Shown here: positions 15,825-24,990 of the stretch, piece by piece
How positions within the stretch are numbered: position 1 is the stretch's first letter
Layout: each line of letters opens with the position of its first letter
NCBI GenBank assembly: GCA_052390275.1
Contig: JBQTHD010000010.1
Coordinates: forward strand, 1 to 64,000
From: JBQTHD01 sp052390275
GTDB lineage: Bacteria; Actinomycetota; Acidimicrobiia; Acidimicrobiales; AC-14
DNA: 64,000 nucleotides
Direction: 5' to 3'
Notes under the pieces: model-generated
What the model was told of the DNA's origin: nothing
What the model saw: only the letters and a program-made list of their open reading frames with translations
The model's database searches: none
Made by a program: the position numbers and the translations under genes

Positions 15825-18800
15825 TTGCTGGCCGGTTGGATTTCCTCCTCCGACCAGCCCATGTCGCCGGTGATCTCCGCTCGCCAGGCTCTCTCCAAGA
15901 GTTCTGCCCGAGCCCCGGGATGGGCCCTGGTCGCCGCTTTTGGGTTCCTGGCCTTCGCCGTTGTGGCCTTCTCCAGGGCCTGGATCGACGGAGGAGTGGT
16001 TCTCGACGGGGCCGGGGTTGCCCTCTACGCCCGCTTGGGCCTGGATCACCTGCGGGCGGGAGGGCTTCCCTATTGGCTGCCCGAAATGTGGGCGGGAAGC
16101 CCCGCCTGGGCTCTGGCTCCCTCTTTCCCCGTTTACGTCCTGGTCCCCTTCGCCGCCGCCTTCGGACCGGAGACGGCTGTGAAGGTGGTGACGCTCGGAA
16201 CCCAGATCATCGGAGCCTGGGGCACCTTCGTCCTGGCCCGGTCACTGTGGCCCGATGCCGCCGCACTCCGACAGCGGGGAGCCGATGGACCCCAAGATGC
16301 CGGGTCGGGCGATGTCGAAACTGGCAGTGGCGGGCGGGAGATCGAGGTTGGTGGATGGGTGCCGGGCGTGGTGGTGGCAACCCTGGCCGGTCTGCTCTAC
16401 GGCCTGCACCCCCTCTTCATCTCCCACGGGGCCCTGTTCGGGCACGAGACCTCCGTGTGGGTCATGGCCGCCACCCCGTGGTTGGCCTGGAGTTTTCGGC
16501 TGGCCCTGCGGGGCGGCGGTCCGGCCTATGTGGGTCTGGCCGGTCTGGTGGCCGCATTTGCGGTACTCCAGCAGGCCGAGCACGCCTATTCCCTGGTGGT
16601 TCTGTGCGCCTGCATGATGGCGGTGGAGGTGGCCCGGGCACGCAGGCTGGGTTCCGGCAGCAGCGGGGCGGGGGCGGTGGTGCTAAGGGCCGGCGTGGCG
16701 GCCGGGGTCGGGCTGGCCCTGGTGGCGCACTGGATGGTCCCTTTGGTGTCGCTGGCGGACTCGTTCGTGTTCACCCCGGCGGAATCGGTTCGAGCCGTGC
16801 TCACCGATGGCATCGGCGGCGCTCTGGGCCGCCATCCCGACGCCTGGCTGGGTCGCCCCCAACCGCTGTCGGGGGTGGTGACCTTCGAAGAGATCACCAA
16901 GGCCTTCGACCGCCTCGACGGCGTGGGTTCCGGCGGGTTCTACCTGAGTTGGGTACTGGTGGCGGTGAGCGTGGTGAGCCTGGTGCTGCTCGGGCGCCGG
17001 GACGACGACGACGGCCACCTGAGCGCCATCTTCTTCGCCTCGGCCATCGGCATCTGGATGTCGAGCGGTGGAGTGGCTCTGGCCTCGAGCGAACTGGCCC
17101 AGCGCGGCCAGTTCCTTCCTTTCGCCGTGCTTGGCCTGGTGGTGGGTGTGCTGGTCGGCGGATTCCTGCGGCGCCTGCGCCTGGGGCGGGCCACGGTGGT
17201 GGTGGGGGCGCTGAGCGCGGTTGTCCTGATCAATGTTCCCTACCTGACGCCCTTCCTGTCGTTGCAGAAGGTCGTCCCCTTCCTGGGCAGCATCCGCTTC
17301 CCCCGCTTCTACCCGGTGGCCATGTTGGGTCTGGCGCTGGGGGCGGCCTATCCCCTGACCCTGGTTCGCACCTGGACACTGCGGAGGGCACCGGCGGCAG
17401 CGCCCGCCCTCGTCACCGCCGGGTGCCTGATCCTGGCCGGTTTGTTCGTGGTCGACATCGACGCATACCGCAGCTACTACCGGCTGAGGCCCCCGGCCTC
17501 GAGTGATGCCGCCGACCGGGCCGCGGCCACCTTGGCGGCCGAGGGGGACGACTTCCGGGTGGCGGTCGGGTCCTTCGGTGATCCCCGCCTGGTGGAATCT
17601 CTACTGGTCAGGGGCCAGCAACTGTCGGTGGGTTGGCCTCACCCCCTGGCCGGCAAGGATCTGTGGACCCTGACCGGGGCGGCAGTTGCGTCGCTGGCCC
17701 CCGGCTACCGCCAGGCGGCCCTGGGACTGTCCTCCACTGCCTTTTTGGCCTGGGAGGAAAGCGACCGGGCGAACCAGGAACGAAAGGAGGCCGAGGAGTC
17801 CAAGGAGTCCGAGGCGGCAGGTTCCCCGACGGGCGGGGCCCCGGCGAACTTGTCGGCGGCGGGGCCCGCTGCAATCGACGGGCTCGGGCCGCCGACCTCG
17901 GACATCGAGGATGGTTCTGTGTCCCTGGCGCCTCGGGCGAGCCAGCCGGCGGAGCTGCGGGTCGACCGCATCGTTTTGGAACGCAACCCCAAGTTCGTCC
18001 CCCTGGTGCGGGCCTATCGCCAAGCTGTGGTGGTCGAAGATCCGGATCTGGCGACCGGGATGGCTGTTGCCCTTGCGCCCCGCTACATCGGGGTGGTCAC
18101 CGGAGCCGGCGAGGAGGCTCGCGCCCTGGGCCCGAGCGCAGCGGCGGCCATAGGCGGCGAGACACCCTGTGGGGAGGCGGGCCCGAGGCTCTCGGGGCGG
18201 GCCGCCGACCAGAGCCTGCCCGCCGAGGTGGCCATGGCCTGCGCCCTGTCCCGTTGGGTCGACACCGAGGAGGGACGTCGTCTGGCCGACCTGGCCGAGC
18301 GCCCCGGGGCGATTTTCCGCAGCCCGGTCGGTGGCCTGGCGGGGCTGTCCGTGCTGTTGGAGGGCTCCTCGGAGGGGGTGGAGCTGGTTCTGCGCCAGGT
18401 GGGCGCCGACGGCCGCTCCCTGGGCGATGAGGTGCTGCGGACCACCGCCACCGGCCGGGATCACAACGGCCTGGTCGCTTTTCCATTCGACCCCATCGCC
18501 ACCTCGGCCGGAGCCAGTTACGCGTTCTCGCTGTCCTGCAATGGATGCGAGGGTGAGCCTCGGCGGCTGGGGCAGGTGGAGGCGGCCGCCGGCGACGGGA
18601 ACCTGGTGGTCGACGGAGCCATCGACCGGTCCCGGTCGGCCACCTTCGCCCTGATGTACGACCGGGTCCCGCCCGCCCAGGTGTCGCAGACCCGGATCAC
18701 CGCCGACCGGGGCGGTCCCGGGCGTTGGGCCATCCGGACACAGGGCGCCGATCCATCGTTGCTGGTGGTGGCCGAAGCCTTTTTCCCCGGCTGGCAGGCC

Positions 18801-19019
18801 ACGGTGGACGGCCGACCGGCCCCGGTGCTCAAGGCCGACGGTGCCTTCCTCGGTGTGTTCCTCCCCGCCGGGGAACATGAGGTTGCCCTGGTGTACGAAA
18901 AGCCGACGTCGGTGGTTTTGGGCCGGGCACTGACCGTCGCTGGTCTGGTGATCAGCCTCATCCTGCTCTGCGCCCCCCTTGCCGCCCGTCGGCGCCGGAC
19001 GCCTCGGGAGCGGCGGTAA
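15825..19019 (+). CDS. YfhO-like polytopic membrane protein
   Basis: 1064 residues from TTG 15825, which has AGGTGAGG 4 nt upstream; ATG 15861 is the alternative. The first ~530 residues hold about a dozen helices with long loops, including WLPEMWAGSPAW and IRFPRFYPVAMLGLALGAAY. A large extracytoplasmic region follows and the end has FFPGWQATVDGRPAPVLKAD, then AFLGVFLPAGEHEVALVY and a last helix. That 'PGW-A-VDG...PAGxHxV' block is the hallmark of YfhO/GT-C-like proteins that glycosylate envelope polymers using lipid-linked sugars. Residues ~645-700 are a charged, low-complexity insert (Glu/Lys then Ser/Pro/Gly). Substrate unknown. Confidence 0.75.
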   Translation: MLAGWISSSDQPMSPVISARQALSKSSARAPGWALVAAFGFLAFAVVAFSRAWIDGGVVLDGAGVALYARLGLDHLRAGGLPYWLPEMWAGSPAWALAPSFPVYVLVPFAAAFGPETAVKVVTLGTQIIGAWGTFVLARSLWPDAAALRQRGADGPQDAGSGDVETGSGGREIEVGGWVPGVVVATLAGLLYGLHPLFISHGALFGHETSVWVMAATPWLAWSFRLALRGGGPAYVGLAGLVAAFAVLQQAEHAYSLVVLCACMMAVEVARARRLGSGSSGAGAVVLRAGVAAGVGLALVAHWMVPLVSLADSFVFTPAESVRAVLTDGIGGALGRHPDAWLGRPQPLSGVVTFEEITKAFDRLDGVGSGGFYLSWVLVAVSVVSLVLLGRRDDDDGHLSAIFFASAIGIWMSSGGVALASSELAQRGQFLPFAVLGLVVGVLVGGFLRRLRLGRATVVVGALSAVVLINVPYLTPFLSLQKVVPFLGSIRFPRFYPVAMLGLALGAAYPLTLVRTWTLRRAPAAAPALVTAGCLILAGLFVVDIDAYRSYYRLRPPASSDAADRAAATLAAEGDDFRVAVGSFGDPRLVESLLVRGQQLSVGWPHPLAGKDLWTLTGAAVASLAPGYRQAALGLSSTAFLAWEESDRANQERKEAEESKESEAAGSPTGGAPANLSAAGPAAIDGLGPPTSDIEDGSVSLAPRASQPAELRVDRIVLERNPKFVPLVRAYRQAVVVEDPDLATGMAVALAPRYIGVVTGAGEEARALGPSAAAAIGGETPCGEAGPRLSGRAADQSLPAEVAMACALSRWVDTEEGRRLADLAERPGAIFRSPVGGLAGLSVLLEGSSEGVELVLRQVGADGRSLGDEVLRTTATGRDHNGLVAFPFDPIATSAGASYAFSLSCNGCEGEPRRLGQVEAAAGDGNLVVDGAIDRSRSATFALMYDRVPPAQVSQTRITADRGGPGRWAIRTQGADPSLLVVAEAFFPGWQATVDGRPAPVLKADGAFLGVFLPAGEHEVALVYEKPTSVVLGRALTVAGLVISLILLCAPLAARRRRTPRERR

Positions 19020-19061
19020 TCCGCCCCCGTCGCGGCGAATGATTCAGCTATCGAGGCCGGG

Positions 19062-19847
19062 CTATGAGGGTTGGGGGTTGGCGGAATCGGTCGGCGAAGA
19101 AATCTGGCCCACCAGGGCGTCGGCCAGGGCCTCGGCCACTCGGCGATGAAGGTCCGGGGTGAAATGGATCCCGTCGGGAAGTTGGCGGTAGCTGTCGCCC
19201 ACCAGGGCGGGCAGGTCCACTATCGACAGGCCCAGGCCGCCGGCCGCCGTGCGGGTGGCGCTCACAGCGGCGGAGTGGTGTCGCATGGACCCGGCGTAGA
19301 GGGCGCAGCGGTGGGGGGCGGGTAGGACCCCGCACAGGGCCGCCTGGGGAGCCACGGCCCGGAGCTGGGCCACCAGGGAGGTCCAGGAGGCGGCCAGCCG
19401 ATCGGGCGGGGTGTGGGGGAAGCGGGCTCCCGACGCCCGGATCAGGGCCGGGTAGGTCCGAGCGAACGCCTTCCAGGCCAACTTCCGTCGCCGGGAGGTG
19501 ACCCGACGGCGCACGGTGGAGGCGTCGCGCACGCCAAAGCCGATCCGCCCCGGGAGTGCCGCGGGGGTGGCGTCCATGGTGCCCACCCCGATGACCAAGG
19601 CGTCGGCCCCGGCGGCCAGAGCCAACAGGCCGGGATCGGCGGCCAGCGCCCGGTCCAGGGTCAGCACCGACCAGCCGGCCCGGACCTCGGCATGGGTCGT
19701 CCAGGACCTGCCGGTCCGTTCGGCCAGGATGGAGCCCACGCGTTGGGGGTAGAGGCGCTCGTCGTCGGGCAACAAGGCCCTGGTACCGCAGAGAAAGGCT
19801 AGAGAGTCACCAAAGACCACCAGGGACCCGGTCGGGGTTCGAGTCAC
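19062..19847 (-). CDS. SGNH/GDSL-family hydrolase
   Basis: 261 residues from GTG 19847; GTG 19853 is also in frame, but TAGTTT sits exactly 8 nt before 19847. Block I is VVFGDSLAF (nucleophile Ser), block III-like text is LVIGVGTMDATPAALPG, and block V is LPDGIHFTPDLHRR with the Asp-x-x-His pair. No signal peptide is seen, so it appears cytoplasmic. Family members deacylate or deacetylate lipids and glycans; substrate unknown. It diverges from the lipase gene at 19887 with only about 40 nt between starts, so the two promoters are adjacent. Confidence 0.8.
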   Translation of the reverse strand: MTRTPTGSLVVFGDSLAFLCGTRALLPDDERLYPQRVGSILAERTGRSWTTHAEVRAGWSVLTLDRALAADPGLLALAAGADALVIGVGTMDATPAALPGRIGFGVRDASTVRRRVTSRRRKLAWKAFARTYPALIRASGARFPHTPPDRLAASWTSLVAQLRAVAPQAALCGVLPAPHRCALYAGSMRHHSAAVSATRTAAGGLGLSIVDLPALVGDSYRQLPDGIHFTPDLHRRVAEALADALVGQISSPTDSANPQPS

Positions 19848-19855
19848 GCCCACGG

Positions 19856-19878
19856 AAACTACCGGGCTTCCCTACGCT
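19856..19878. promoter_or_regulatory. Divergent leaderless promoter pair
   Basis: Minus-strand TAGTTT (19856-19861) lies 8 nt before GTG 19847, and plus-strand TACGCT (19873-19878) lies 8 nt before ATG 19887. Eleven bases separate the two hexamers. The geometry defines both starts and suggests shared control of the SGNH hydrolase and the lipase. Confidence 0.5.
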
Positions 19879-19886
19879 GTCGACCG

Positions 19887-20996
19887 ATGCCGACGTCCCT
19901 GCCGATACCGCCGTCCCCGCCGGCGTCGGCGGCGAGGGGGGGCTCGACTCCGACCACCAAGCAGTCTGCGGCGAGTGAACGCCCCCGGCGCCGTTGGCCC
20001 ATGTCCCGCAGACTGGTGGCGGTCGCGATTCTCGTCGGTTTGGGGGCCGGTTCGCCCCTGGCCTGGTCGGCCGCATCCCTCCCGGTGTCCGTCGGGCCCT
20101 CCGAGGCCACCCGGGCCACCCCCGACCCCCCTCTGAGCGTGGCTCCGGCCCTGTTGGACGCCGCCCTGTCCTGTCCGGCAGGGACCGGTCCGCCCGACGG
20201 ACCCCATCCGGTCCTGCTGGTTCACGGGACGCTGGCCGACCCGGCGGAGAACTGGAGTTGGAACTGGGCCCGGTCCCTGCCGGCGCGGGGTATCCCGGTG
20301 TGCACGGTGACCCTGCCCGACCGGGCGTCGGGTGACATCCAGCGCTCGGCGGAGTACGTGGTGGCCGCCCTCCGCACCATGAGTCGGTCCGCGGGTCGTC
20401 CGGTGGACGTGGTCGGCCACAGCCAGGGTGGCCTGGTCGCCCGTTGGGCCCTTCGCTGGTGGCCCAGCCTCCGGCTCTCGGTCGATGACGTCGTTTCCCT
20501 TGGAGCCCCTCGCGACGGGGTCCAGGGCATCAACTTCTTGTTGGGAAGTCCGGTGTGCACCCCCGCCTGTCATCAAATGCTGCCCGGATCGGACTTCCTC
20601 CGGGCGCTGGCCCGGCCGGACCCCTCCCCCAACCCGGTCAGCTTCACAGCCATCACCAGCAGCGACGATCGGATCATCCAACCGGTCTCCGGAGGCGGAG
20701 GCGGTCCCCGTCAGGCCGATCTCCTGATCCAGGACCTGTGCCCCGGGCGACCGGTGAGCCACGAGGCCATGGTGGCCGACGCGGCCGTGTTCGCCTTGGC
20801 CATCGACGCCCTGGTCAACCCCGGCCCGGCCGAGATTCCCCGGGTGGACAAGGGCGTCTGTGGCCAACTCCTGGCTCCCGACACCGATGTCCTGGCAAAG
20901 CTGCGTATCGACGTGGAGCGGTTCGTCGCCTCCCTCGGCCAGGCCCCGGGTGCCCCCAGCGCCGAACCCCCCTTGGCGGCCTACGCCCGCCCCTGA
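19887..20996 (+). CDS. Secreted alpha/beta-hydrolase lipase/esterase
   Basis: 369 residues from ATG 19887; ATG 20001 is an internal alternative but the -10 hexamer 8 nt upstream favours 19887. A hydrophobic signal (RRLVAVAILVGLGAGSPLAWSA) follows a ~40-residue basic n-region. The fold starts with HPVLLVHGTLADPAENW (oxyanion loop), and the nucleophile elbow is VVGHSQGGLVARWAL, as in class 2 triacylglycerol lipases. Asp is likely in SSDDRIIQP and His in GRPVSHEAM. It probably hydrolyses acyl esters outside the cell. It converges on the next gene with a 4-nt gap. Confidence 0.8.
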   Translation: MPTSLPIPPSPPASAARGGSTPTTKQSAASERPRRRWPMSRRLVAVAILVGLGAGSPLAWSAASLPVSVGPSEATRATPDPPLSVAPALLDAALSCPAGTGPPDGPHPVLLVHGTLADPAENWSWNWARSLPARGIPVCTVTLPDRASGDIQRSAEYVVAALRTMSRSAGRPVDVVGHSQGGLVARWALRWWPSLRLSVDDVVSLGAPRDGVQGINFLLGSPVCTPACHQMLPGSDFLRALARPDPSPNPVSFTAITSSDDRIIQPVSGGGGGPRQADLLIQDLCPGRPVSHEAMVADAAVFALAIDALVNPGPAEIPRVDKGVCGQLLAPDTDVLAKLRIDVERFVASLGQAPGAPSAEPPLAAYARP

Positions 20997-21000
20997 GTAC

Positions 21001-22155
21001 TCAGCCCCCGTCGGGTCTTACCGGGTGGGCCGGTTCGGAGGGCAGGGAATCGAGTTGGGCCACCACCCGATCCGCCCGGCGCTGGTTGCGGGCCCGACGC
21101 CGCTGACGTCGCCGCCGAGCGGTGGCCCAGAGCCCGGGGACGCCCGGCCCTCGAGGCCGGGGGCGGTCCCGGGCTCGAACCGTGGCGTCAGCGGCCGCCC
21201 TCCGCCGGGCGCTGCCCAGGGCCACCCCCAACTCGGTGGGGTCCGGGCCACGTCGGGTGCCGGAGCGGCCGCCGCGCCGAACAGCCAGGGAGATGATCAG
21301 ACCGATGACCCCGAAGGCGCCCACCACCAGTCCCGGCCATCCGGGCCCCCGCCCGGATTCGTCGGGCTCGGCCTCGGTCAGGGTGACCGGGTCGGATTGG
21401 GATCCTGGGGGCGGTCCGCCTGATACCGGTGGGGCGAAACCGCCCTCGGGTTGAGCGCCTTGCCGGCTGGCCTCTTCCAACAGGGACAGGAAGTCGGGAC
21501 CGGCCGCGACCGTGGTCACGGTCGTGGTGGGCCGCGAAGTCGTCGTCGACCCCGACGTGGTGGAAGGCCCGCCGGCCGGCCGCGTCGTCGATGGGCCGGG
21601 CCCGACGGAGGTGCCGGGTCCCGTTCCACCCGGAGTTCCCGAGGGTCGAGTGGTGGAGGTGACCGCCGCCGGGGCGACCGTGACCGAAACCGAACGAACG
21701 CCCCGGGCCAGGGCTCCGGCGTCACAGGCCACGACCGTCAGAGTGGTCGGTCCTGCCGCCGACCCCGAGGAATCCCAGGTGAGGTTGAAGGCGGGGGCGG
21801 GTGCGCTGGCGCTGAGGGCGGCGGAGGCGACCACGCGGCCGCCCACCACCAACTCGGCCCGGCTGGGGCGGACCAGGCCCGCAACGACCTGCCCGGCCAC
21901 GCTGACCGAACCGGAGACGGTCGATCCGGCGCTGGGTCGGTCTATCTCCACCGTCGGGCCGAGCAGGGTGGCCCCGTCGCCGCCGCACCCCCCGGCCTGG
22001 GCCAGCGCGGGCGGTGGTTGGGACACCCCCACCATCTCCGCAACCACCGCGGAGGCCGCCCCGCCGGCGGCCAGGGCCAGAGCGGCGGCCACCGAGCGGA
22101 GTCGGGTCCCCGGGCGCGGTGGGACCTGTGCCCGGTCCAGGGCGTTCCTTCCCAT
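21001..22155 (-). CDS. Secreted, membrane-anchored Ig-like domain protein
   Basis: 384 residues from ATG 22155, chosen because TAGCTT ends 7 nt upstream; longer in-frame starts to 22530 add non-native text. Signal: RSVAAALALAAGGAASAVVA. One Ig-like beta domain follows (VEIDRPSAGSTVSGSVSVAG ... FNLTWDSSGSAAGPTTLTVV), as in Bacterial Ig/Gmad-type modules. Then a Thr/Ser/Pro-rich stalk (TSTTRPSG, STTTSRPTTT), one helix (GLVVGAFGVIGLIISLAV) and a strongly basic tail (RRRRQRRRARNQRR). This is a type I surface protein with a cytoplasmic basic tail. Role unknown. It diverges from the GT2/radical SAM cassette. Confidence 0.7.
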   Translation of the reverse strand: MGRNALDRAQVPPRPGTRLRSVAAALALAAGGAASAVVAEMVGVSQPPPALAQAGGCGGDGATLLGPTVEIDRPSAGSTVSGSVSVAGQVVAGLVRPSRAELVVGGRVVASAALSASAPAPAFNLTWDSSGSAAGPTTLTVVACDAGALARGVRSVSVTVAPAAVTSTTRPSGTPGGTGPGTSVGPGPSTTRPAGGPSTTSGSTTTSRPTTTVTTVAAGPDFLSLLEEASRQGAQPEGGFAPPVSGGPPPGSQSDPVTLTEAEPDESGRGPGWPGLVVGAFGVIGLIISLAVRRGGRSGTRRGPDPTELGVALGSARRRAAADATVRARDRPRPRGPGVPGLWATARRRRQRRRARNQRRADRVVAQLDSLPSEPAHPVRPDGG

Positions 22156-22162
22156 CGACAAG

Positions 22163-22168
22163 AAGCTA
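22163..22168 (-). promoter_or_regulatory. -10 hexamer TAGCTT for the Ig-like protein gene
   Basis: Minus-strand TAGCTT, 7 nt before ATG 22155. It defines the start and leaves a 338-nt divergent control region (22156-22493) upstream of the GT2/radical SAM cassette. Confidence 0.5.
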
Positions 22169-22304
22169 CGCAACTCCCGCCCGGCGGGGCTGGGACCCAG
22201 GGCAGAATCGCCGAGAACGATCCTCGTCACGGACGCGGGCGGTGGTGGGGAGCCCGCCTTCTCCGGAGTCGGTGGCCGCTCGATCGCACCATGGGAAGCA
22301 GTGG

Positions 22305-22332
22305 CAGGTCCCGAGGGCAGAACCGGGACCTG
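22305..22332. promoter_or_regulatory. Perfect 9-bp dyad in the divergent control region
   Basis: CAGGTCCCG and CGGGACCTG separated by 10 nt. This could be an operator for a dimeric regulator or a hairpin. Apart from this dyad and the -10 hexamer at 22163, the stretch 22156-22493 shows nothing else I can name. Confidence 0.4.
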
Positions 22333-22493
22333 CCGAGATGTGGGGCTATGCTTCGCCCCGCCGAACTGGGTGCTCGTCGGAGCCAGTCGCATGACGTGAT
22401 CGCCGCTTACCAGTTGACTCGGGTTTTCGATCGGGTGTGGCCGGGTGACATCGGGGTGAACACCACCACGAAAGACCGAACAGGCAGGGGGAG

Positions 22494-23597
22494 ATGTCGG
22501 TGGCTCTGACCACATCCGACCATCGGACATACGGACCCAACGTGCTGGTCGCGCCGGGAGGCGCCATGGGTGTCAGTTACGACCGCGCCGACGCGGTGCT
22601 GGTCCTGCCCCAGGCTGCGCCCACCAGCGGCCACGGCGGACCCCGAACCGACGGAGGTCGCCCCCGGGCCATAACCGACCCCTCACCTCTGTGGAACGCC
22701 AGCGTCATCATCCCCACCCACAACGACGGGGCCAACGTTGCACCCCTGCTGGATCGGGTCCTGGCCGAGCCCTGCGTCGGTGACGTGGTGGTCGTGGCCA
22801 GCGCATGCACCGACGACACGGTTCCCACTGTTCTGGGCAACCGGGACAGCCGGGTTCGCCTGTTCGTCGAGGAGGAGCGCTCGGGTAAGGCCGCGGCGGT
22901 CAATTTCGGCCTGGAGCACACCACCTTGGACTTCGTGGTGGTCATCTCCGGTGATGTGCTGCCCGAGGCTGGAGCGATCGGCCTGCTGGTCGACGCCCTC
23001 CAACCCGCCGGAGTCGGCCTGGCCGGAGGTCGCCCCGTGCCGGTCAACGCCGAGGACACTCCGGTGGGCCACGCCGCCCACCTGCTGTGGCGAATGCATC
23101 ACCGCCTGGCCAGCCACACTCCGAAGTTGGGCGAGATGATCGGCTTGCGGGCCTCAGCGGTGGTTGCCCTGCCCCGCACCTCGGTCGACGAGGCCTGTTT
23201 TCAGGCCTTGTTGGAGAATCAGGGTTGGACCTCGGTGTACGTTCCCTCGGCGGTGGTGGCCAATCGGGGTCCGGGGACGGTGGGCGACTTCGTCCGCCAA
23301 CGTCGCCAGATTCACGCCGGGCATCTGTGGCTGGCCGAGCGCCATGCCTACCAGGTGCCAAGCATGCGCCCCGGTCTGATGTTGTTCGAGTTGTTGCGTG
23401 ATCTCCTCTCGTCACCCACCCGCCTTCGGCCCACCCGGCTGGCTTGGACCGCGGGCACGGTGGTCATGGAGTTGTGCGCTCGGGCCCTGGCCAGGGTCGA
23501 CTATCTCCGTGGAAGGGAGAACCATGTCTGGGCAATGGTCCCGAGCACCAAGTCTCCGGCGCTTGACGCGCACGGGATGGTCGCTGGCAGCCGCTAG
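22494..23597 (+). CDS. Glycosyltransferase family 2
   Basis: 367 residues from ATG 22494, with a purine-rich AGGGGGAG directly before it. The GT2 fold begins at residue ~66: NASVIIPTHNDGANVAPLLD, VVVASACTDDTVPT, FVEEERSGKAAAVNFGL, and VVVISGDVLPEAGAI in the DxD position (here GDV, a weak match). The later part MIGLRASAVVALPRTSVDEACFQALL and VRQRRQIHAGHLWLAERHAYQ is like the processive or membrane-associated branch. The N-terminal ~65 residues look disordered. The 3' end overlaps the radical SAM gene by 74 nt, so the two are co-transcribed. Confidence 0.8.
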   Translation: MSVALTTSDHRTYGPNVLVAPGGAMGVSYDRADAVLVLPQAAPTSGHGGPRTDGGRPRAITDPSPLWNASVIIPTHNDGANVAPLLDRVLAEPCVGDVVVVASACTDDTVPTVLGNRDSRVRLFVEEERSGKAAAVNFGLEHTTLDFVVVISGDVLPEAGAIGLLVDALQPAGVGLAGGRPVPVNAEDTPVGHAAHLLWRMHHRLASHTPKLGEMIGLRASAVVALPRTSVDEACFQALLENQGWTSVYVPSAVVANRGPGTVGDFVRQRRQIHAGHLWLAERHAYQVPSMRPGLMLFELLRDLLSSPTRLRPTRLAWTAGTVVMELCARALARVDYLRGRENHVWAMVPSTKSPALDAHGMVAGSR

Positions 23598-24933
23598 CTC
23601 CTGGCGGGCCAACGGCTATCCCCGCCTGCTGCCGGTCAACGTCACCGTCAGCGCCAACTATCGCTGCAACTTCAAGTGTCTGACCTGCAACGTCTATGAC
23701 CGCAAGGTCACCGAGTTGACCACCGAGGAATGGACGCGCGTTTTCGAGTCCATGGGATCCACGCCCACCTGGATGACCTTCAGCGGCGGCGAACCCTTCC
23801 TTCGGCGGGACCTGCCCGACATCATCCTGGCTGCCACCCGGATCTGTCAGCCGGCGGTCGTGAACGTGCCGACCAACGGCTGGTTCACCAAGCGGGTGAT
23901 CACCGGGGTGGAGCGGATCTGTGCGGGCAGCCCCGACACCCAGGTGGTCATCAACCTGTCCATGGACCACCACGTCCCTCATCGCCACGATGAGATCCGG
24001 GCCGCCCCCGGATCCTACGAGCGCCTCCTGGCCACACTGGCCGGGTTGCGGGCCCTGAACCTGCCCAACCTGACTGTGGGTATCCACACGGTCGTGTCGA
24101 ACCAGAACGAGGACGACTTTCCCGAGGTGGCTCGGGGTCTGGCTGCGCTCGGGGCGGACTCCTACATCGCCGAGCCGGCGGAGGAGAGGGTCGAGCTACA
24201 AACCATCGGCACCGGCATCACGCCGAGATCCTCCAAGTTCGGCAACGCCGCAGCGGCGGTCCTGGAGGTTGAGAAGGGAGCGGCCGACGGGGTCATCGCC
24301 CGGGTGGCCCGCTCCGTGCGGGGCGAGTACTACGACCGGGTCACCCGGTTCCTAGATGGTGAAGAAACGGCCATGCCCACCTGCCAGGCGGGGTTCCTGT
24401 CGGTTCACCTGGTGGCCGACGGCGACGTGTGGTCGTGCTGTGTTATCTCCCGATCCTTCGGCAACCTGCGCGATCACGACTTCGACTTCAAAAAGGTCTG
24501 GTTCGGTCCCAAGGCTGAGGAGTTCCGTTCCTGGATGCGCAGCCGGCGGTGTGCCTGCCCGCTGGCCAACGCCGCCTACACGAACCTCCTGGCCGAACCG
24601 GCCGCTGCCGCCCGGATCGCCATCAACATGGTCCGCCCTCCCACCAGGGTTGGCCGCCCACAGGCATCGGTTCCCCTTGCCGCCCGCTCCGGGGCCAACG
24701 GCACCGCTGCCGGCGTGGCGGTCACCACAGGCACCGCCACCAACGGCACCGCCACCAACGGCACCACCACCAACGGCACCACCACCAACGGCACCACTAC
24801 CGACATGGCGGTCACCACCGGCACCGCCACCAACGGCACCACTACCGACGTGGCGGTCACCAACGGCACCGACCCGTCGGGACTTGATGGCCCGGTTGGA
24901 CCGACGGTGGCCATATCCGCCGCCGACGTTTGA
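23524..24933 (+). CDS. Radical SAM protein with SPASM-like C-terminus and TNG repeat tail
   Basis: 469 residues. ATG 23524 has GGAAGGGAG just upstream, which fixes this start although it lies inside the preceding GT2 gene. The cluster-binding motif is CNFKCLTC (Cys48, Cys52, Cys55), followed by MTFSGGEPFLRRDL. Near residue 285 CQAGFLSVHLVADGDVWSCC and then RRCACPLANA supply Cys for an extra Fe-S site, SPASM/twitch-like. The last ~70 residues are a TNG/TTG/VAV low-complexity repeat. The enzyme would cleave SAM to a 5'-deoxyadenosyl radical; the substrate is unknown. Its partners, a GT2 and an epimerase::methyltransferase, point to a modified glycan, lipid or peptide product. Confidence 0.85.
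   Translation: MSGQWSRAPSLRRLTRTGWSLAAASSWRANGYPRLLPVNVTVSANYRCNFKCLTCNVYDRKVTELTTEEWTRVFESMGSTPTWMTFSGGEPFLRRDLPDIILAATRICQPAVVNVPTNGWFTKRVITGVERICAGSPDTQVVINLSMDHHVPHRHDEIRAAPGSYERLLATLAGLRALNLPNLTVGIHTVVSNQNEDDFPEVARGLAALGADSYIAEPAEERVELQTIGTGITPRSSKFGNAAAAVLEVEKGAADGVIARVARSVRGEYYDRVTRFLDGEETAMPTCQAGFLSVHLVADGDVWSCCVISRSFGNLRDHDFDFKKVWFGPKAEEFRSWMRSRRCACPLANAAYTNLLAEPAAAARIAINMVRPPTRVGRPQASVPLAARSGANGTAAGVAVTTGTATNGTATNGTTTNGTTTNGTTTDMAVTTGTATNGTTTDVAVTNGTDPSGLDGPVGPTVAISAADV
24713..24876 (+). repeat. In-frame 15-nt repeats encoding TNG(A/T)T units
   Basis: Tandem units built on ACC-AAC-GGC-ACC-(G/A)CC, broken by two copies of a TDMAVTTG / TDVAVTNG type unit. The tail it encodes contains several Asn-Gly-Thr sequons. 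Copy number looks prone to slippage. Confidence 0.75.
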
Positions 24934-24990
24934 TCGGGGCCCGAGGCCAAGATCCTGGTGGTTGCCAAGTTGACGGTGCGAAGATGACCG

